Assembly: GCA_045594025.1 (NCBI GenBank)
Contig: JAZNXS010000035.1
Location: forward strand, 1 to 36,269
From: Scatosoma sp045594025
Lineage (GTDB): Bacteria; Bacillota; Clostridia; Christensenellales; Borkfalkiaceae
DNA: 36,269 bases
Direction: 5' to 3'
The number at the start of each line of letters is the position of its first letter. Within the stretch, counting starts at the first letter, position 1. The position numbers and the translations under genes were made by a program. This document shows positions 1-7,636 of this stretch, one piece after another. Below the pieces are notes generated by a model that ran no database searches, was not told the DNA's origin, and was given only the letters and a program-made list of their open reading frames with translations.

Positions 1-135
1 CTACGGATAGATTATCCAGATAGCCCGTTCAAGGAGTAATATGCAAATGGCAGACCTCAAAACCCTTGTAGAGGGTGGCTGGTAGCATAGGGCTTTGCCC
101 GCATATGAAATACCCCGCGTTTTCACGCGGGGATA
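1..135 (+). mobile_element. Possible right end of an IS200/IS605-type element (structured, omega-RNA-like)
   Basis: The stretch is packed with short hairpins: ACCCT/AGGGT (62-66 with 72-76), GGG-CTTTG-CCC around 90-100, and a perfect 7-bp stem CCCCGCG/CGCGGGG (113-119 with 126-132). Subterminal hairpins of this kind, and a structured RNA at the 3' end of tnpB, are typical of IS200/IS605 elements. A reading frame open from the window edge ends at a TAA at 37-39 and could be the last codons of a gene lying outside the window. No transposase domain is visible here, so the assignment rests on structure only. It could equally be the terminator region of an unseen upstream gene. Confidence 0.35.
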
Positions 136-213
136 TTTATTGTTTCGTTTCAGTTTATTTTTGGGGTATATAATTAGACAAAATATGAGTAAATTCGACA
201 AAAGGAGAGTACC

Positions 214-1083
214 ATGTTTCAGTTATTTACGGATACAGATACGGATATTACACCCCAAGAAGCGAAAGAATACGGTTATAAGCTGATTAGCATGCCTTAT
301 ATCAAGGACGATCAGGAAATTTATCCCTACGAAGATTTTGAGGAATTTGATTATCATACGTTTTACGAAGAACTTCGTGGCGGTGCGTTACCTACCACCT
401 GCGCGTTGCCTCCTACAAAGTATGCGGAATATTTCGAACCGACCTTAAAAGAGGGCAAGGATATTGTATACGTGCATTTCTCGGCGGCGATGAGTGGTAC
501 GTTCAATGCGATGAAGCTGGCGTGGGATGAACTTTCAGAAAAATATCCCGATCGAAAACTGTACACAATCGATACGAAAGCCATCACAATCGGCAGCTTG
601 AATATCGTAAAGGAAATTGGTGATTTGGTGAAAAACGGGGCTACCGTGGACGAGATCATCAAGTGGTCAGAGGAAGAAGTGGATAAGTTTGCCGTGTATT
701 TTTACGCAAACGATTTGAAGTTTTTTGGGCGTAGCGGCAGAGTGAGTAACTTCTCTGCAATGATGGGCAATCTTTTGGGTATTCGTCCGATTATCAATAT
801 GAACGCGGACGGCAAAATGGATTCTATTGCAAAGGCGAAGGGTAGAAAGGCTACGCTTTCCAGATTGATGGAATACGTAAAGACGTTGCAAAGCGATATC
901 AAAGCGCACAGGGTAATCATCGGTCACGCAGACGCGTTGGATTTGGCGTTGGAACTGGAAAGACTCCTGAAAAACGAATTTGGTGAAGATCTTCGCACGG
1001 AGATCGCCGTGGTCAACCCGACAGCAGGCAGTCATTGCGGCCCTGATACCGTAGGCGTTTCCTTCCATGCAATCCACAGATGA
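214..1083 (+). CDS. DegV family fatty-acid-binding protein (FakB-like)
   Basis: A 289-residue protein of normal DegV length. DegV/FakB proteins bind a fatty acid and present it to the kinase FakA, which phosphorylates it for phospholipid synthesis; that role is known for the family and inferred here. Visible marks are the N-terminal strand with Thr/Asp-rich TDTDTD (residues 6-11), TTCALPP near 61-67 in the place of the usual TSQP ligand loop, HFSAAMSGTF near 88-97 matching the second ligand loop, and the FGRSGRVSNFSA segment that leads into the lipid pocket. ATG at 214 follows GGAG at 204-207 with good spacing. A strong terminator lies right after the stop, so the gene is probably a single transcription unit. 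A TATAAT at 169-174 may be its -10 box, but no good -35 is seen. No fakA homologue is present in the window. Confidence 0.9.
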   Translation: MFQLFTDTDTDITPQEAKEYGYKLISMPYIKDDQEIYPYEDFEEFDYHTFYEELRGGALPTTCALPPTKYAEYFEPTLKEGKDIVYVHFSAAMSGTFNAMKLAWDELSEKYPDRKLYTIDTKAITIGSLNIVKEIGDLVKNGATVDEIIKWSEEEVDKFAVYFYANDLKFFGRSGRVSNFSAMMGNLLGIRPIINMNADGKMDSIAKAKGRKATLSRLMEYVKTLQSDIKAHRVIIGHADALDLALELERLLKNEFGEDLRTEIAVVNPTAGSHCGPDTVGVSFHAIHR

Positions 1084-1105
1084 TGTGACATAGCCATATT
1101 GTAAA

Positions 1106-1130
1106 TCCCTCTTTCAAGAGGGGTTTTTTC
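1106..1130 (+). terminator. Intrinsic terminator after degV
   Basis: Stem CCCTCT (1107-1112) pairs with AGAGGG (1117-1122) around a TTCA loop and runs into a T tract from 1124. It sits 23 bases after the DegV stop and upstream of the two-component promoter, so it separates the two units. Confidence 0.85.
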
Positions 1131-1145
1131 TTTTTGTGTGTCAAT

Positions 1146-1178
1146 TTGATTTCTTTTTTTTCGAAAAAGCGTTATAAT
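1146..1178 (+). promoter_or_regulatory. Promoter of the two-component operon
   Basis: A perfect TATAAT lies at 1173-1178, and the response regulator ATG follows at 1200 with GGAG at 1187-1190. The upstream element is weak: TTGATT at 1146-1151 has a long 21-base spacer, and a T-rich stretch at 1150-1155 fits a 17-base spacer better but matches poorly. The expected RNA start leaves a leader of only about 15 bases. Confidence 0.55.
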
Positions 1179-1199
1179 GAAACTACGGAGAAAAAAATT

Positions 1200-1874
1200 A
1201 TGTTTCATATTTTGGTTGTAGACGACGATAAAAATATTCGTTTTTTGATGAGGGAAATTCTAGAATCGGAGCATTACACCGTATTTACGGCAAATCATGG
1301 CGAGGAAGCGTTGTCCGTTATGGAAACGGAACATATCGATTTGGCAATCGTGGACATCATGATGCCGAAAATGAACGGGTACGAGCTGACGCAGGTGCTT
1401 CGCAGCGTCAACCTAGAATTGCCCATTTTGATGCTGTCAGCAAAGCAGCTCCCTGAAGATAGGAAGAAAGGTTTTTTGGCAGGGATAGACGATTATATGT
1501 CCAAACCCGTTGATCCTGAAGAGCTTTTGTTGCACGTCAAAGCGCTTCTGCGCCGCGCTCATATTGCTAACGAACGCAAAATCATTGTCGGCGACGTGGT
1601 GCTCGATTACGATTCCTACACGGTCAGTGGGCACGGTCAGGTGCAAGAACTTCCGCAAAAGGAATTTTTGCTGTTGTATAAATTGCTCTCGTATCCCGAT
1701 AAAATCTTCACCCGTATTCAGTTGATGGATGAAATTTGGGGTATGGATTGTGAAACGGGCTGGGAGACGGTCACCGTACACATCGGAAGACTTCGCAAAC
1801 GCTTTGAAGGCTGGGAGGAATTCGAAATCGAAAATATTCGAGGATTAGGTTATAAGGCGGTGAAAAAGGTATGA
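1200..1874 (+). CDS. OmpR/PhoB-family response regulator
   Basis: A 224-residue DNA-binding response regulator. The N-terminal receiver shows acidic residues D8/D9, phospho-acceptor D52 in VDIMMPKMNG, S80 at the switch position and K102 in YMSKP. The C-terminal half is a winged-helix domain with the typical ending (VTVHIGRLRKRFE, then IENIRGLGYK). A longer frame opens upstream, but ATG at 1200 is chosen because it follows GGAG by nine bases, starts the receiver domain exactly, and leaves the promoter outside the gene. The stop overlaps the kinase start as ATGA, indicating translational coupling. Target genes are unknown. A role in envelope or lipid stress is possible, but nothing in the sequence fixes it. 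Confidence 0.93.
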   Translation: MFHILVVDDDKNIRFLMREILESEHYTVFTANHGEEALSVMETEHIDLAIVDIMMPKMNGYELTQVLRSVNLELPILMLSAKQLPEDRKKGFLAGIDDYMSKPVDPEELLLHVKALLRRAHIANERKIIVGDVVLDYDSYTVSGHGQVQELPQKEFLLLYKLLSYPDKIFTRIQLMDEIWGMDCETGWETVTVHIGRLRKRFEGWEEFEIENIRGLGYKAVKKV

Positions 1875-2923
1875 AAATAAAGCTTCCGTTTAATCCTGTC
1901 AAAACCCGAATGAATATTATTTTCATTATCGTCATTGCGCTTGTGTTACTTGTGACGTCCGTGGTGGTATTTCTTTTGGAATATCTCTTGATTTCCGCAG
2001 ATTTAATCACAGCGGAGATGTTGGAAACGTCTAGTTGGGCGGTGTTGCTCATTTGGGTGGCGGCTAGTATCGTTACGGGTATCGGGTTATCGTTTATTGC
2101 GGTAAAAATCATTCTCAACCCCACGTATCAGTTGTTGGACGGTCTGTCTCGGCTTTCCGAGGGGGATTATTCCGTGCGCCTCGACTATGGCAAAAACGAA
2201 ACAATGCGTTCCCTTTCCGACGGTTTCAATAAATTGGCGTCGGAATTGCAGAGGACGGAAATCTTACGTTCGGACTTCGTCAATAACTTCTCACATGAGT
2301 TAAAGACGCCCCTGGTATCGATCAACGGCTTAATCAGCTTGATGCAGAGGGGAAATTTATCGCAGGAAAAGCAACTGGAATATTTGAATATTATCAGCGA
2401 AGAGGCGCAAAGGCTCTCTGCGATGACGACGAATATTCTCAATCTTTCCAAGGTGGAAAGCCAGTGGATTTTGACGGATAAAGCCAAGTTTAATTTATCC
2501 GAACAGGTGCGCACGTGTATCTTGCTTTTGGAAAAGCAATGGGCGCAGAAAAAATTGAATTTAAATTTGGATTTTGACGAGTATATGATTTGCGGCAGCG
2601 AGGATATGCTGAAACAAGTATGGTTCAACCTCTTGGATAACGCCATTAAATTTGCGGATTACGAGGGCACATTGACGGTTACTATTGCCGAAAGGGAAGA
2701 GAAATTGCGTATTTGTGTTTCCAACACGGGCGAGACGGTCTCGGATGAGGACAAAGAACGTATTTTCCAAAAATTTTACCGCGGAGAACATCATGATCGA
2801 AAAGAGGGCAACGGCATAGGTCTTTCTATTGTACAGCACATCGTTCTCTTGCACGAGGGAAGCGTAGAGGTGAGTAGTGAAAACGGACTGACGACTTTTA
2901 CGGTCGAAATCCCGAAAGAATAA
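1871..2923 (+). CDS. Membrane sensor histidine kinase with HAMP domain
   Basis: A 350-residue kinase partnered with the regulator before it through an ATGA overlap. Two membrane spans (about 16-38 and 57-80) enclose a loop of under 20 residues, so the signal is probably read within the membrane or through a partner protein rather than by an extracellular domain. HAMP follows at about 81-133. The phosphorylated histidine is H142 in NNFSHELKTPL. The ATP-binding domain has the N box (WFNLLDNAIKFA), a G1-like VSNTGE in which the usual DxG aspartate is replaced, the FQKFYRGEH segment and the G2 box GNGIGLSIV. The substituted G1 residue occurs in some Firmicutes kinases, so activity is still likely. 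The unit ends at a strong hairpin. Confidence 0.92.
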   Translation: MKIKLPFNPVKTRMNIIFIIVIALVLLVTSVVVFLLEYLLISADLITAEMLETSSWAVLLIWVAASIVTGIGLSFIAVKIILNPTYQLLDGLSRLSEGDYSVRLDYGKNETMRSLSDGFNKLASELQRTEILRSDFVNNFSHELKTPLVSINGLISLMQRGNLSQEKQLEYLNIISEEAQRLSAMTTNILNLSKVESQWILTDKAKFNLSEQVRTCILLLEKQWAQKKLNLNLDFDEYMICGSEDMLKQVWFNLLDNAIKFADYEGTLTVTIAEREEKLRICVSNTGETVSDEDKERIFQKFYRGEHHDRKEGNGIGLSIVQHIVLLHEGSVEVSSENGLTTFTVEIPKE

Positions 2924-2940
2924 AACGAAAGTATAAAATA

Positions 2941-2975
2941 ATCCCCCTAGAAAAGAAGCGCTTTTCTAGGGGGAT
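2941..2975. terminator. Bidirectional terminator between convergent genes
   Basis: A perfect 15-bp stem (2941-2955 with 2961-2975) around a five-base loop lies between the kinase stop and the stop of the convergent SGNH hydrolase. T-rich sequence on the minus-strand exit side supports termination there, and the stem alone should stop plus-strand transcription. Confidence 0.85.
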
Positions 2976-2980
2976 AGTTA

Positions 2981-3529
2981 TTAGTCGAATTGTTTAATAG
3001 AGGCTACTACTTGCTTGGCACAAAGCTCGATCCCTTTTTCGCTGGGATGGATTTGGTCTTCGCAAAGATACTCGAAAAGATGAGGGGTTACTAAGGCATT
3101 CAAATCATTAATTGCGATACCCATGTCCTTAAGTAACGGTACAATCAACTCGTTAAAGCGTTGAATTTTATCGTTGTGGGTATACGGATATTCGGGATGT
3201 GTAGGGGTGGTTGTTGCGAAAATAACGTTGGGGGTAATCGCTTTCAAAAGTTTTGCAATGCGCAACATATTTTCCACGTATTCTTTTTCAGTGCTGAACG
3301 TTCCGTCACCGAATAACTCGGTTGTGTCCCAAAGCCCATTGTTCCAATGGATAACGTCAGCGCCCTGGATGTCGGCAGAGTGATCAAAGAGCATTCGCAA
3401 AGTGTATTTTGCAAAACGGCAGTTGTCTTCAGGTTGCCATACTTCATAATCTTCGCCAAGCATTTGCGGAACCTTTGTCCCATAGTACAAACGGATGGAG
3501 TCGCCAAGTAATACAACTTTCTTTTTCAT
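2981..3529 (-). CDS. SGNH/GDSL-type hydrolase (esterase-like)
   Basis: A 182-residue protein with the SGNH fold signature. Block I is VVLLGDSIR with nucleophile S11, HWNNGLWD (61-68) fits the region of the block III Asn, and block V is DQIHPSEKG with D158 and H161. Such enzymes are esterases, deacetylases or lipases acting on acyl groups, often on carbohydrates. There is no signal peptide, so it is probably cytosolic. The open frame extends to 3715, but the start is set at 3529 because an AGGAG lies just before that ATG, a consensus promoter lies between the two possible starts, and the domain begins right there. It is a stand-alone gene divergent from the purine operon. The substrate is unknown. 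Confidence 0.85.
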   Translation of the reverse strand: MKKKVVLLGDSIRLYYGTKVPQMLGEDYEVWQPEDNCRFAKYTLRMLFDHSADIQGADVIHWNNGLWDTTELFGDGTFSTEKEYVENMLRIAKLLKAITPNVIFATTTPTHPEYPYTHNDKIQRFNELIVPLLKDMGIAINDLNALVTPHLFEYLCEDQIHPSEKGIELCAKQVVASIKQFD

Positions 3530-3565
3530 AATGTCTCCTTTGTTTTGTTGAACCAGAATACTATT

Positions 3566-3594
3566 ATTATACAAGCTGAATTTCCCTTTGTCAA
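3566..3594 (-). promoter_or_regulatory. Consensus sigma-A promoter of the SGNH hydrolase
   Basis: Read on the minus strand, TTGACA (3594-3589) and TATAAT (3571-3566) are separated by exactly 17 bases. Both hexamers are perfect. The RNA would start about 30 bases before the hydrolase ATG. Confidence 0.9.
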
Positions 3595-3743
3595 GTCTTG
3601 AAATTCTTTTTTGGATGGCGAATTTTGCGGGGAAGTGTTCAAGCGGATAGAGGATATATATTCCTAAAAAGTTAACACTTTTTATCATTGTTTTTGTGAA
3701 AAATTCACAAAGCAAATTTACCGAGAAAAATTCCGTCCGTCTA
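3595..3743. promoter_or_regulatory. Divergent intergenic region with two inverted repeats (candidate operators)
   Basis: No gene fits this AT-rich stretch. It holds two symmetric elements: AAAAAGT-TAAC-ACTTTTT (3666-3683) and TTTGTGAA-AAA-TTCACAAA (3693-3711). The second ends about 33 bases upstream of the purE -35 box. Their placement suits regulator binding, but neither resembles the B. subtilis PurR box. Confidence 0.3.
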
Positions 3744-3772
3744 TTGCATTTTTTAATTTATTTTGTTATAAT
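3744..3772 (+). promoter_or_regulatory. Promoter of the purine operon
   Basis: TTGCAT (3744-3749) and a perfect TATAAT (3767-3772) stand 17 bases apart. The expected RNA start near 3780 leaves a leader of roughly 215 bases before purE. Confidence 0.85.
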
Positions 3773-3779
3773 GATAGTA

Positions 3780-3985
3780 GAGTAGGTGTGATGCAAAAGA
3801 TTTTACGGACAGTTGTACGAGAGGTCTGCTTATGAAACGTTTGCAAAGATCGAAAACCCAACGAATTGCAGGGCGTTTTTTGTATGCAAAACTCTCTGCG
3901 GACGTAATGCGTCCTCTTACACAAATATAGTAAAAAAATGGAGTGCAACGAAAACATTGCGCTCCGTTTTCATTTTTTTAAACGG
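3780..3985 (+). promoter_or_regulatory. Structured purE leader ending in a terminator (candidate riboswitch or attenuator)
   Basis: Between promoter and purE lies a structured, apparently non-coding leader. A composite hairpin spans 3868-3899 (GCAGGG with CTCTGC enclosing GTTTT with AAAAC), a perfect 5-bp hairpin spans 3900-3914 (GGACG/CGTCC), and an intrinsic terminator spans 3940-3979 (GGAGTGCAA with TTGCGCTCC, one G-U pair, then a T-rich tail). The purE SD follows at once, at 3984-3987. A terminator inside the leader of a biosynthetic operon implies conditional read-through. Purine, PRPP or ppGpp riboswitches are known in such positions, but I do not find the conserved purine-riboswitch core or the ykkC-type motifs, so the ligand is left open. 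Confidence 0.6.
3935..3979 (+). terminator. Leader terminator upstream of purE
   Basis: Stem 3940-3948 pairs with 3957-3965 around an eight-base loop, and flanking AAAA/TTTT pairs can extend it to about 14 bp. Seven T follow at 3973-3979. It would stop transcription about 20 bases before purE unless an alternative fold forms. Confidence 0.8.
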
Positions 3986-3995
3986 AGAGAAAACT

Positions 3996-4484
3996 ATGAG
4001 TAAAGTCGGCATTTTAATGGGCAGCAAATCGGATTTTGAAGTGGTAAAGCCTGCGGTGAACGTATTAAAGAAGTTCGGCGTGGATACGGAAGTGCGCGTA
4101 ATTTCCGCGCACCGTACCCCTGAAGAGGCGCACGAATACGCCATGAACGCGAAAAAGAACGGTATCGAGGTATTAATTTGCGCGGCGGGTAAGGCGGCGC
4201 ATCTTGGCGGCGTAATCGCGGCGTTTACGACGTTACCCGTAATCGGTCTGCCTGTAAAAACGGATATGATGGGTGGTTTGGATAGCTTACTTTCCATCGT
4301 GCAGATGCCTGCAGGGATTCCCGTGGCGACGGTGGGGGTAAACGGCGGTGAAAACGCAGGGTTGCTTGCGTTGCAGATTCTCGGGATTAAGTACCCTCAA
4401 ATTGCAGAAAAATTAGTAGAATACAAGGAAGCGATGAAGACGAAGATCAACGCGGACGACGCTGCGTTGCAAGAATTGTTATAA
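3996..4484 (+). CDS. purE: N5-carboxyaminoimidazole ribonucleotide mutase PurE (class I)
   Basis: A 162-residue protein of normal PurE length. PurE rearranges N5-CAIR to CAIR in purine synthesis. Conserved motifs are GSKSD near the N terminus, SAHRTP, the AGKAAHLGGVIAA loop with its His, and GLDSLLSIVQMPAGIPVATV. A class I enzyme needs PurK to make N5-CAIR, and purK is not in this window. The open frame extends upstream to 3813, but that part covers the leader hairpins and has no PurE similarity. ATG at 3996 follows GGAG and is the first codon of the conserved domain. It is the first gene of the purine operon, 27 bases before purF. Confidence 0.95.
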   Translation: MSKVGILMGSKSDFEVVKPAVNVLKKFGVDTEVRVISAHRTPEEAHEYAMNAKKNGIEVLICAAGKAAHLGGVIAAFTTLPVIGLPVKTDMMGGLDSLLSIVQMPAGIPVATVGVNGGENAGLLALQILGIKYPQIAEKLVEYKEAMKTKINADDAALQELL

Positions 4485-4511
4485 TCTGAAAAAGAGTAAG
4501 TGAGGTAGATT

Positions 4512-5951
4512 ATGGCTGTATTCGGGATATTTGGAACGGAAACGGCAAACGTTGCCACCAGCGTATACTATGGCTTGTATGCGTTACAACACAGAGGTCA
4601 AGCCTCCTGCGGTATCGTGGTTAACGACGACGGGGTGTTCCATGCGTATAAAGATTCCGGTTTGGTGAACGAGGTGTTCTCTCAAAACGTGCTCAAATCC
4701 TTAGGGTTAGGGCAGATGGCTTTGGGGAACGTGCGTTATGGCACGGCGGCCACCAAGGACCGTATCAATGCAGAGCCCATTGTGGTCAATCACAGCAAGG
4801 GCAGAATGGCAATTGCTATTGATGGAAAGCTTGTCAACGGTGCGGAACTGAAAGAGGAAATGGAATTGCAAGGCTCGATTTTCCATACGGGGAACGACGC
4901 TGAAATCATTTCCGCTGTCATTATAAAGGAACGTATCCATTCCGCTTCGATCGAGGAGGCGGTTTGTAAGGCGATGGATAAATTAAAGGGGGCGTATTCC
5001 CTTTTGGTTATGTCGCCGCAAAAGCTGATTGCCGTTCGCGATCAAAACGGTATGCATCCGCTTTGCTATGGGAAACGTGACGATGGCGAGTACGTTGTTT
5101 CCAGCGAAACTTGCGCCCTGACCTCAGTCAGCGCGACGCATCTTCGCGATATTGCGCCCGGGGAAATCGTAGTATTTACGAAAGAGGGCGTGCAATCGAT
5201 TACGGAGCATTGTGGAGAAAAGCCCGAACGGCTTTGCGTATTCGAATACTTATACACCGCCCGTCCCGATTCGGTGATTGCAGGCTGCTCGGTGCATTTA
5301 GCAAGAAAACGGGCAGGCGCATTCTTATCCAAGGCTTGTCCTGTGGACGCAGACGTCGTAATCGGCGCACCCGATTCGGGTATCGATGCGGCAATCGGGT
5401 ATTCGGAGGCGTCCGGTATTCCCTATGGTTTAGGATTGATTAAAAACAAATACATCGGCAGAACGTTTATTGACCCCGGTCAAAATGTTCGAGAAGACAA
5501 GGTGCGGATTAAGCTCAATCCCGTGGTGGAAACGGTGAAAGGAAAACGTGTGATTTTGGTAGACGATTCCATCGTCCGCGGTACGACTTGTGCTAGAGTG
5601 GTCAAACTGTTGCGTGACGCGGGCGCAAAGGAAATCCATATTCGTTCCTCTGCTCCTGCATTCCTTAATCCCTGCTACTACGGCACGGACATCGCTTCTC
5701 GTGACGACTTGATTGCTTGCAACCATACGACGGAAGAGATGGCGAAAATATTCGGTGCGGATTCGGTTGGGTTCCTGCCCTTGGACGTGGTGGACAAGCT
5801 TGCGGAATCGGGTACGTGCAAAGGGTACTGCGCTGCTTGCTTCGACGGGAATTATCCCACGGAAGAACCTAAAAAGTTGGGGCCGAATAAGTACGATTGC
5901 AAAATTTCCGAAAATATAGAAGAAACAAAAAAAATACAAAAGGGAGAGTAA
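4512..5951 (+). CDS. purF: Amidophosphoribosyltransferase PurF lacking the glutaminase nucleophile
   Basis: A 479-residue PurF of the B. subtilis type. PurF makes 5-phosphoribosylamine from PRPP and glutamine-derived ammonia. The phosphoribosyltransferase half is intact, with PRPP loop VILVDDSIVRGTT at 347-359. The four cysteines that bind the 4Fe-4S cluster in B. subtilis PurF are matched by C242, C388, C440 and C443. The N-terminal glutaminase half is degenerate: it starts MAVFGIFG where active enzymes have CGVFGI, so the cysteine nucleophile is missing, and the Asn of the oxyanion hole is D104 (IDGKL in place of HNGNL). R75 and D129 of the glutamine pocket remain. An in-frame TAG lies two codons before the ATG, so no propeptide or upstream Cys is possible. 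The enzyme may depend on free ammonia. Confidence 0.93.
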   Translation: MAVFGIFGTETANVATSVYYGLYALQHRGQASCGIVVNDDGVFHAYKDSGLVNEVFSQNVLKSLGLGQMALGNVRYGTAATKDRINAEPIVVNHSKGRMAIAIDGKLVNGAELKEEMELQGSIFHTGNDAEIISAVIIKERIHSASIEEAVCKAMDKLKGAYSLLVMSPQKLIAVRDQNGMHPLCYGKRDDGEYVVSSETCALTSVSATHLRDIAPGEIVVFTKEGVQSITEHCGEKPERLCVFEYLYTARPDSVIAGCSVHLARKRAGAFLSKACPVDADVVIGAPDSGIDAAIGYSEASGIPYGLGLIKNKYIGRTFIDPGQNVREDKVRIKLNPVVETVKGKRVILVDDSIVRGTTCARVVKLLRDAGAKEIHIRSSAPAFLNPCYYGTDIASRDDLIACNHTTEEMAKIFGADSVGFLPLDVVDKLAESGTCKGYCAACFDGNYPTEEPKKLGPNKYDCKISENIEETKKIQKGE

Positions 5952-5956
5952 ATAAC

Positions 5957-6982
5957 ATGGCAATTTCCTATAAGGACAGCGGCGTAGACGTAACCAGAGG
6001 CTACAAGGCCGTAGAACTCATGAAAAAGCACGTAAAATCCACGTATGACAACAACGTCATTGGGGATTTGGGCTCGTTTGGCGGCTTTTACTCGATCGCA
6101 GGCGAGAAGATGGAAGAACCCGTTCTCGTAGCAGGTACGGATGGGGTAGGTACGAAGTTAAAGTATGCATTCGTACTGGAAAAGCATGATACGATCGGTA
6201 TCGACGCCGTTGCAATGTGCGTAAACGATATCGTATGCCAGGGGGCTAAGCCTTTATTCTTCCTGGATTATTACGCTTGCGGTAGACTCTACCCCGAATC
6301 GGAGGCAGAAGTGGTGAAAGGGATCGCAGAGGGCTGCCGTCAGGCAGGCTGTGCGCTCATCGGCGGCGAAACGGCGGAAATGCCGGGGTTCTATCCCGAC
6401 GGCGAGTACGACTTAGCAGGCTTTGCGGTGGGGATCGTCGATAAAAAGAAGGTAATCAACGGCAAGAGCATCGTCCCCGGCGACGTTTTGATCGGGTTGA
6501 AGTCCACGGGTGTACATTCCAATGGTTATTCACTTGTTCGAAAGCTTTTTGGTGACAGTGATAAAGCGGCTTTGGAGGCGTATGACCCCGAACTGGGCGC
6601 GTCTGCGGCAGAAGTGCTGTTGAAGCCGACGAGAATTTACGTAAAGAGCATTCTTTCCCTTATTGAAAAGGTAGAGGTGAAAGGGATTGCACATATCACG
6701 GGCGGCGGCTTTATTGAAAATGTTCCTAGAATTTTACCCGAGGGCGTAGCGGCAGAAATCGATATGAAATCTTACGACGTACCTCCCGTATTCAAGGTGA
6801 TGCAAAAGCGCGCAGGAATCACGGACGAACAGATTTACAATACCTTTAATATGGGTATTGGTATGATCGTTTGCGTAGCGCCTGAAAACGTAGACGCGGC
6901 AATCGAATCCTTGAAGGCGACCGGGGAAGAAGTGGCCGTCGTTGGCAGAACGGTTGCAGGCAAGGGCGTTATATTAAAATAA
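5957..6982 (+). CDS. purM: Phosphoribosylformylglycinamidine cyclo-ligase PurM
   Basis: A 341-residue AIR synthetase that closes the imidazole ring of FGAM using ATP. Family marks are the GDLGSFGGFY segment, VAGTDGVGTKLKYA (ATP and magnesium loop), DAVAMCVNDIVCQGAKPLFFLDY, GGETAEMPGFY and LKSTGVHSNGYSLVR. Length is normal. The frame opens earlier, at 5897, but that part overlaps the purF 3' end; ATG at 5957 starts the family domain and has AGGGAG in the last codons of purF, five bases after the purF stop. It lies between purF and purN, suggesting translational coupling within the operon. Confidence 0.95.
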   Translation: MAISYKDSGVDVTRGYKAVELMKKHVKSTYDNNVIGDLGSFGGFYSIAGEKMEEPVLVAGTDGVGTKLKYAFVLEKHDTIGIDAVAMCVNDIVCQGAKPLFFLDYYACGRLYPESEAEVVKGIAEGCRQAGCALIGGETAEMPGFYPDGEYDLAGFAVGIVDKKKVINGKSIVPGDVLIGLKSTGVHSNGYSLVRKLFGDSDKAALEAYDPELGASAAEVLLKPTRIYVKSILSLIEKVEVKGIAHITGGGFIENVPRILPEGVAAEIDMKSYDVPPVFKVMQKRAGITDEQIYNTFNMGIGMIVCVAPENVDAAIESLKATGEEVAVVGRTVAGKGVILK

Positions 6983-6994
6983 GAGAACGGTACA

Positions 6995-7609
6995 ATGAAA
7001 AAGATAGCAGTATTCGCATCGGGCGGCGGCACCGATTTTCAATCGGTAATCGACGCAAACGAGCGTGAACATTTTTGCACAATCGAATACCTGGTGGCCT
7101 CAAAACCTGAAATCGGTGCGATTTCTCGCGCGGAAAAGCACGGGATTAACACGTTGGTTTATGATAAATCTGCGGAAACGAAAGAGGAATTTTACGTGCG
7201 CATTGCAAAAACGTTAAAGGCAAGCGGCGTGGAATATATCGTGTTGGCAGGTTGGCTGTTTGTCGTTCCTGCAAGCTTTATTCGGGAATTTGAAAACGCC
7301 ATTATCAATATTCACCCGTCGTTAATTCCCTCCTTTTGCGGCATGGGGTACTATGGCTTGAAAGTCCATCAAGCGGCAATCGAGTACGGAGTGAAGCTTA
7401 GCGGTGCGACGGTGCATTTTGTCGAAGCGGACGTAGACGGCGGCGCAATTTTGATGCAAAGGGCTGTCCCCGTCGAGGCGGAGGATACTGCGGAAACTTT
7501 GCAAGCAAGGATATTGAAAGAAGAACATAAAATGTTGCCTGAGTGTGTGAAAGCGCTTTGCGAAGGCAGAGTAGTAAAGCAGGGCAGGGCGGTCTGCATA
7601 AGAAAATAG
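6995..7609 (+). CDS. purN: Phosphoribosylglycinamide formyltransferase PurN
   Basis: A 204-residue folate-dependent GAR transformylase, which adds the first formyl group of the purine ring from 10-formyl-THF. The phosphate loop FASGGGTDFQS is near residues 7-17. Catalytic residues match N105 and H107 in NIHPSLIPSF and D148 in VHFVEADVDGG. The GMGYYGLKVHQA stretch is typical of clostridial PurN. The start lies 12 bases after purM, with only a weak GAGAACGG in front, so translation probably relies on coupling. It is followed 27 bases later by a deacetylase-like gene rather than by purH, which is usual here in related operons and is absent from the window. Confidence 0.94.
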   Translation: MKKIAVFASGGGTDFQSVIDANEREHFCTIEYLVASKPEIGAISRAEKHGINTLVYDKSAETKEEFYVRIAKTLKASGVEYIVLAGWLFVVPASFIREFENAIINIHPSLIPSFCGMGYYGLKVHQAAIEYGVKLSGATVHFVEADVDGGAILMQRAVPVEAEDTAETLQARILKEEHKMLPECVKALCEGRVVKQGRAVCIRK

Positions 7610-7636
7610 GACATAAAGTGAATAAAGGAGAAAATT

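Noticed and set aside
3780..3985. Guanine/adenine or PRPP (ykkC-type) riboswitch call
   Set aside because: The conserved three-way-junction core and the ykkC signature segments could not be found by eye, so no class was named.
3813..3995. N-terminal extension of PurE by 61 codons
   Set aside because: It covers the leader hairpins and terminator, has no PurE similarity, and the SD lies just before ATG 3996.
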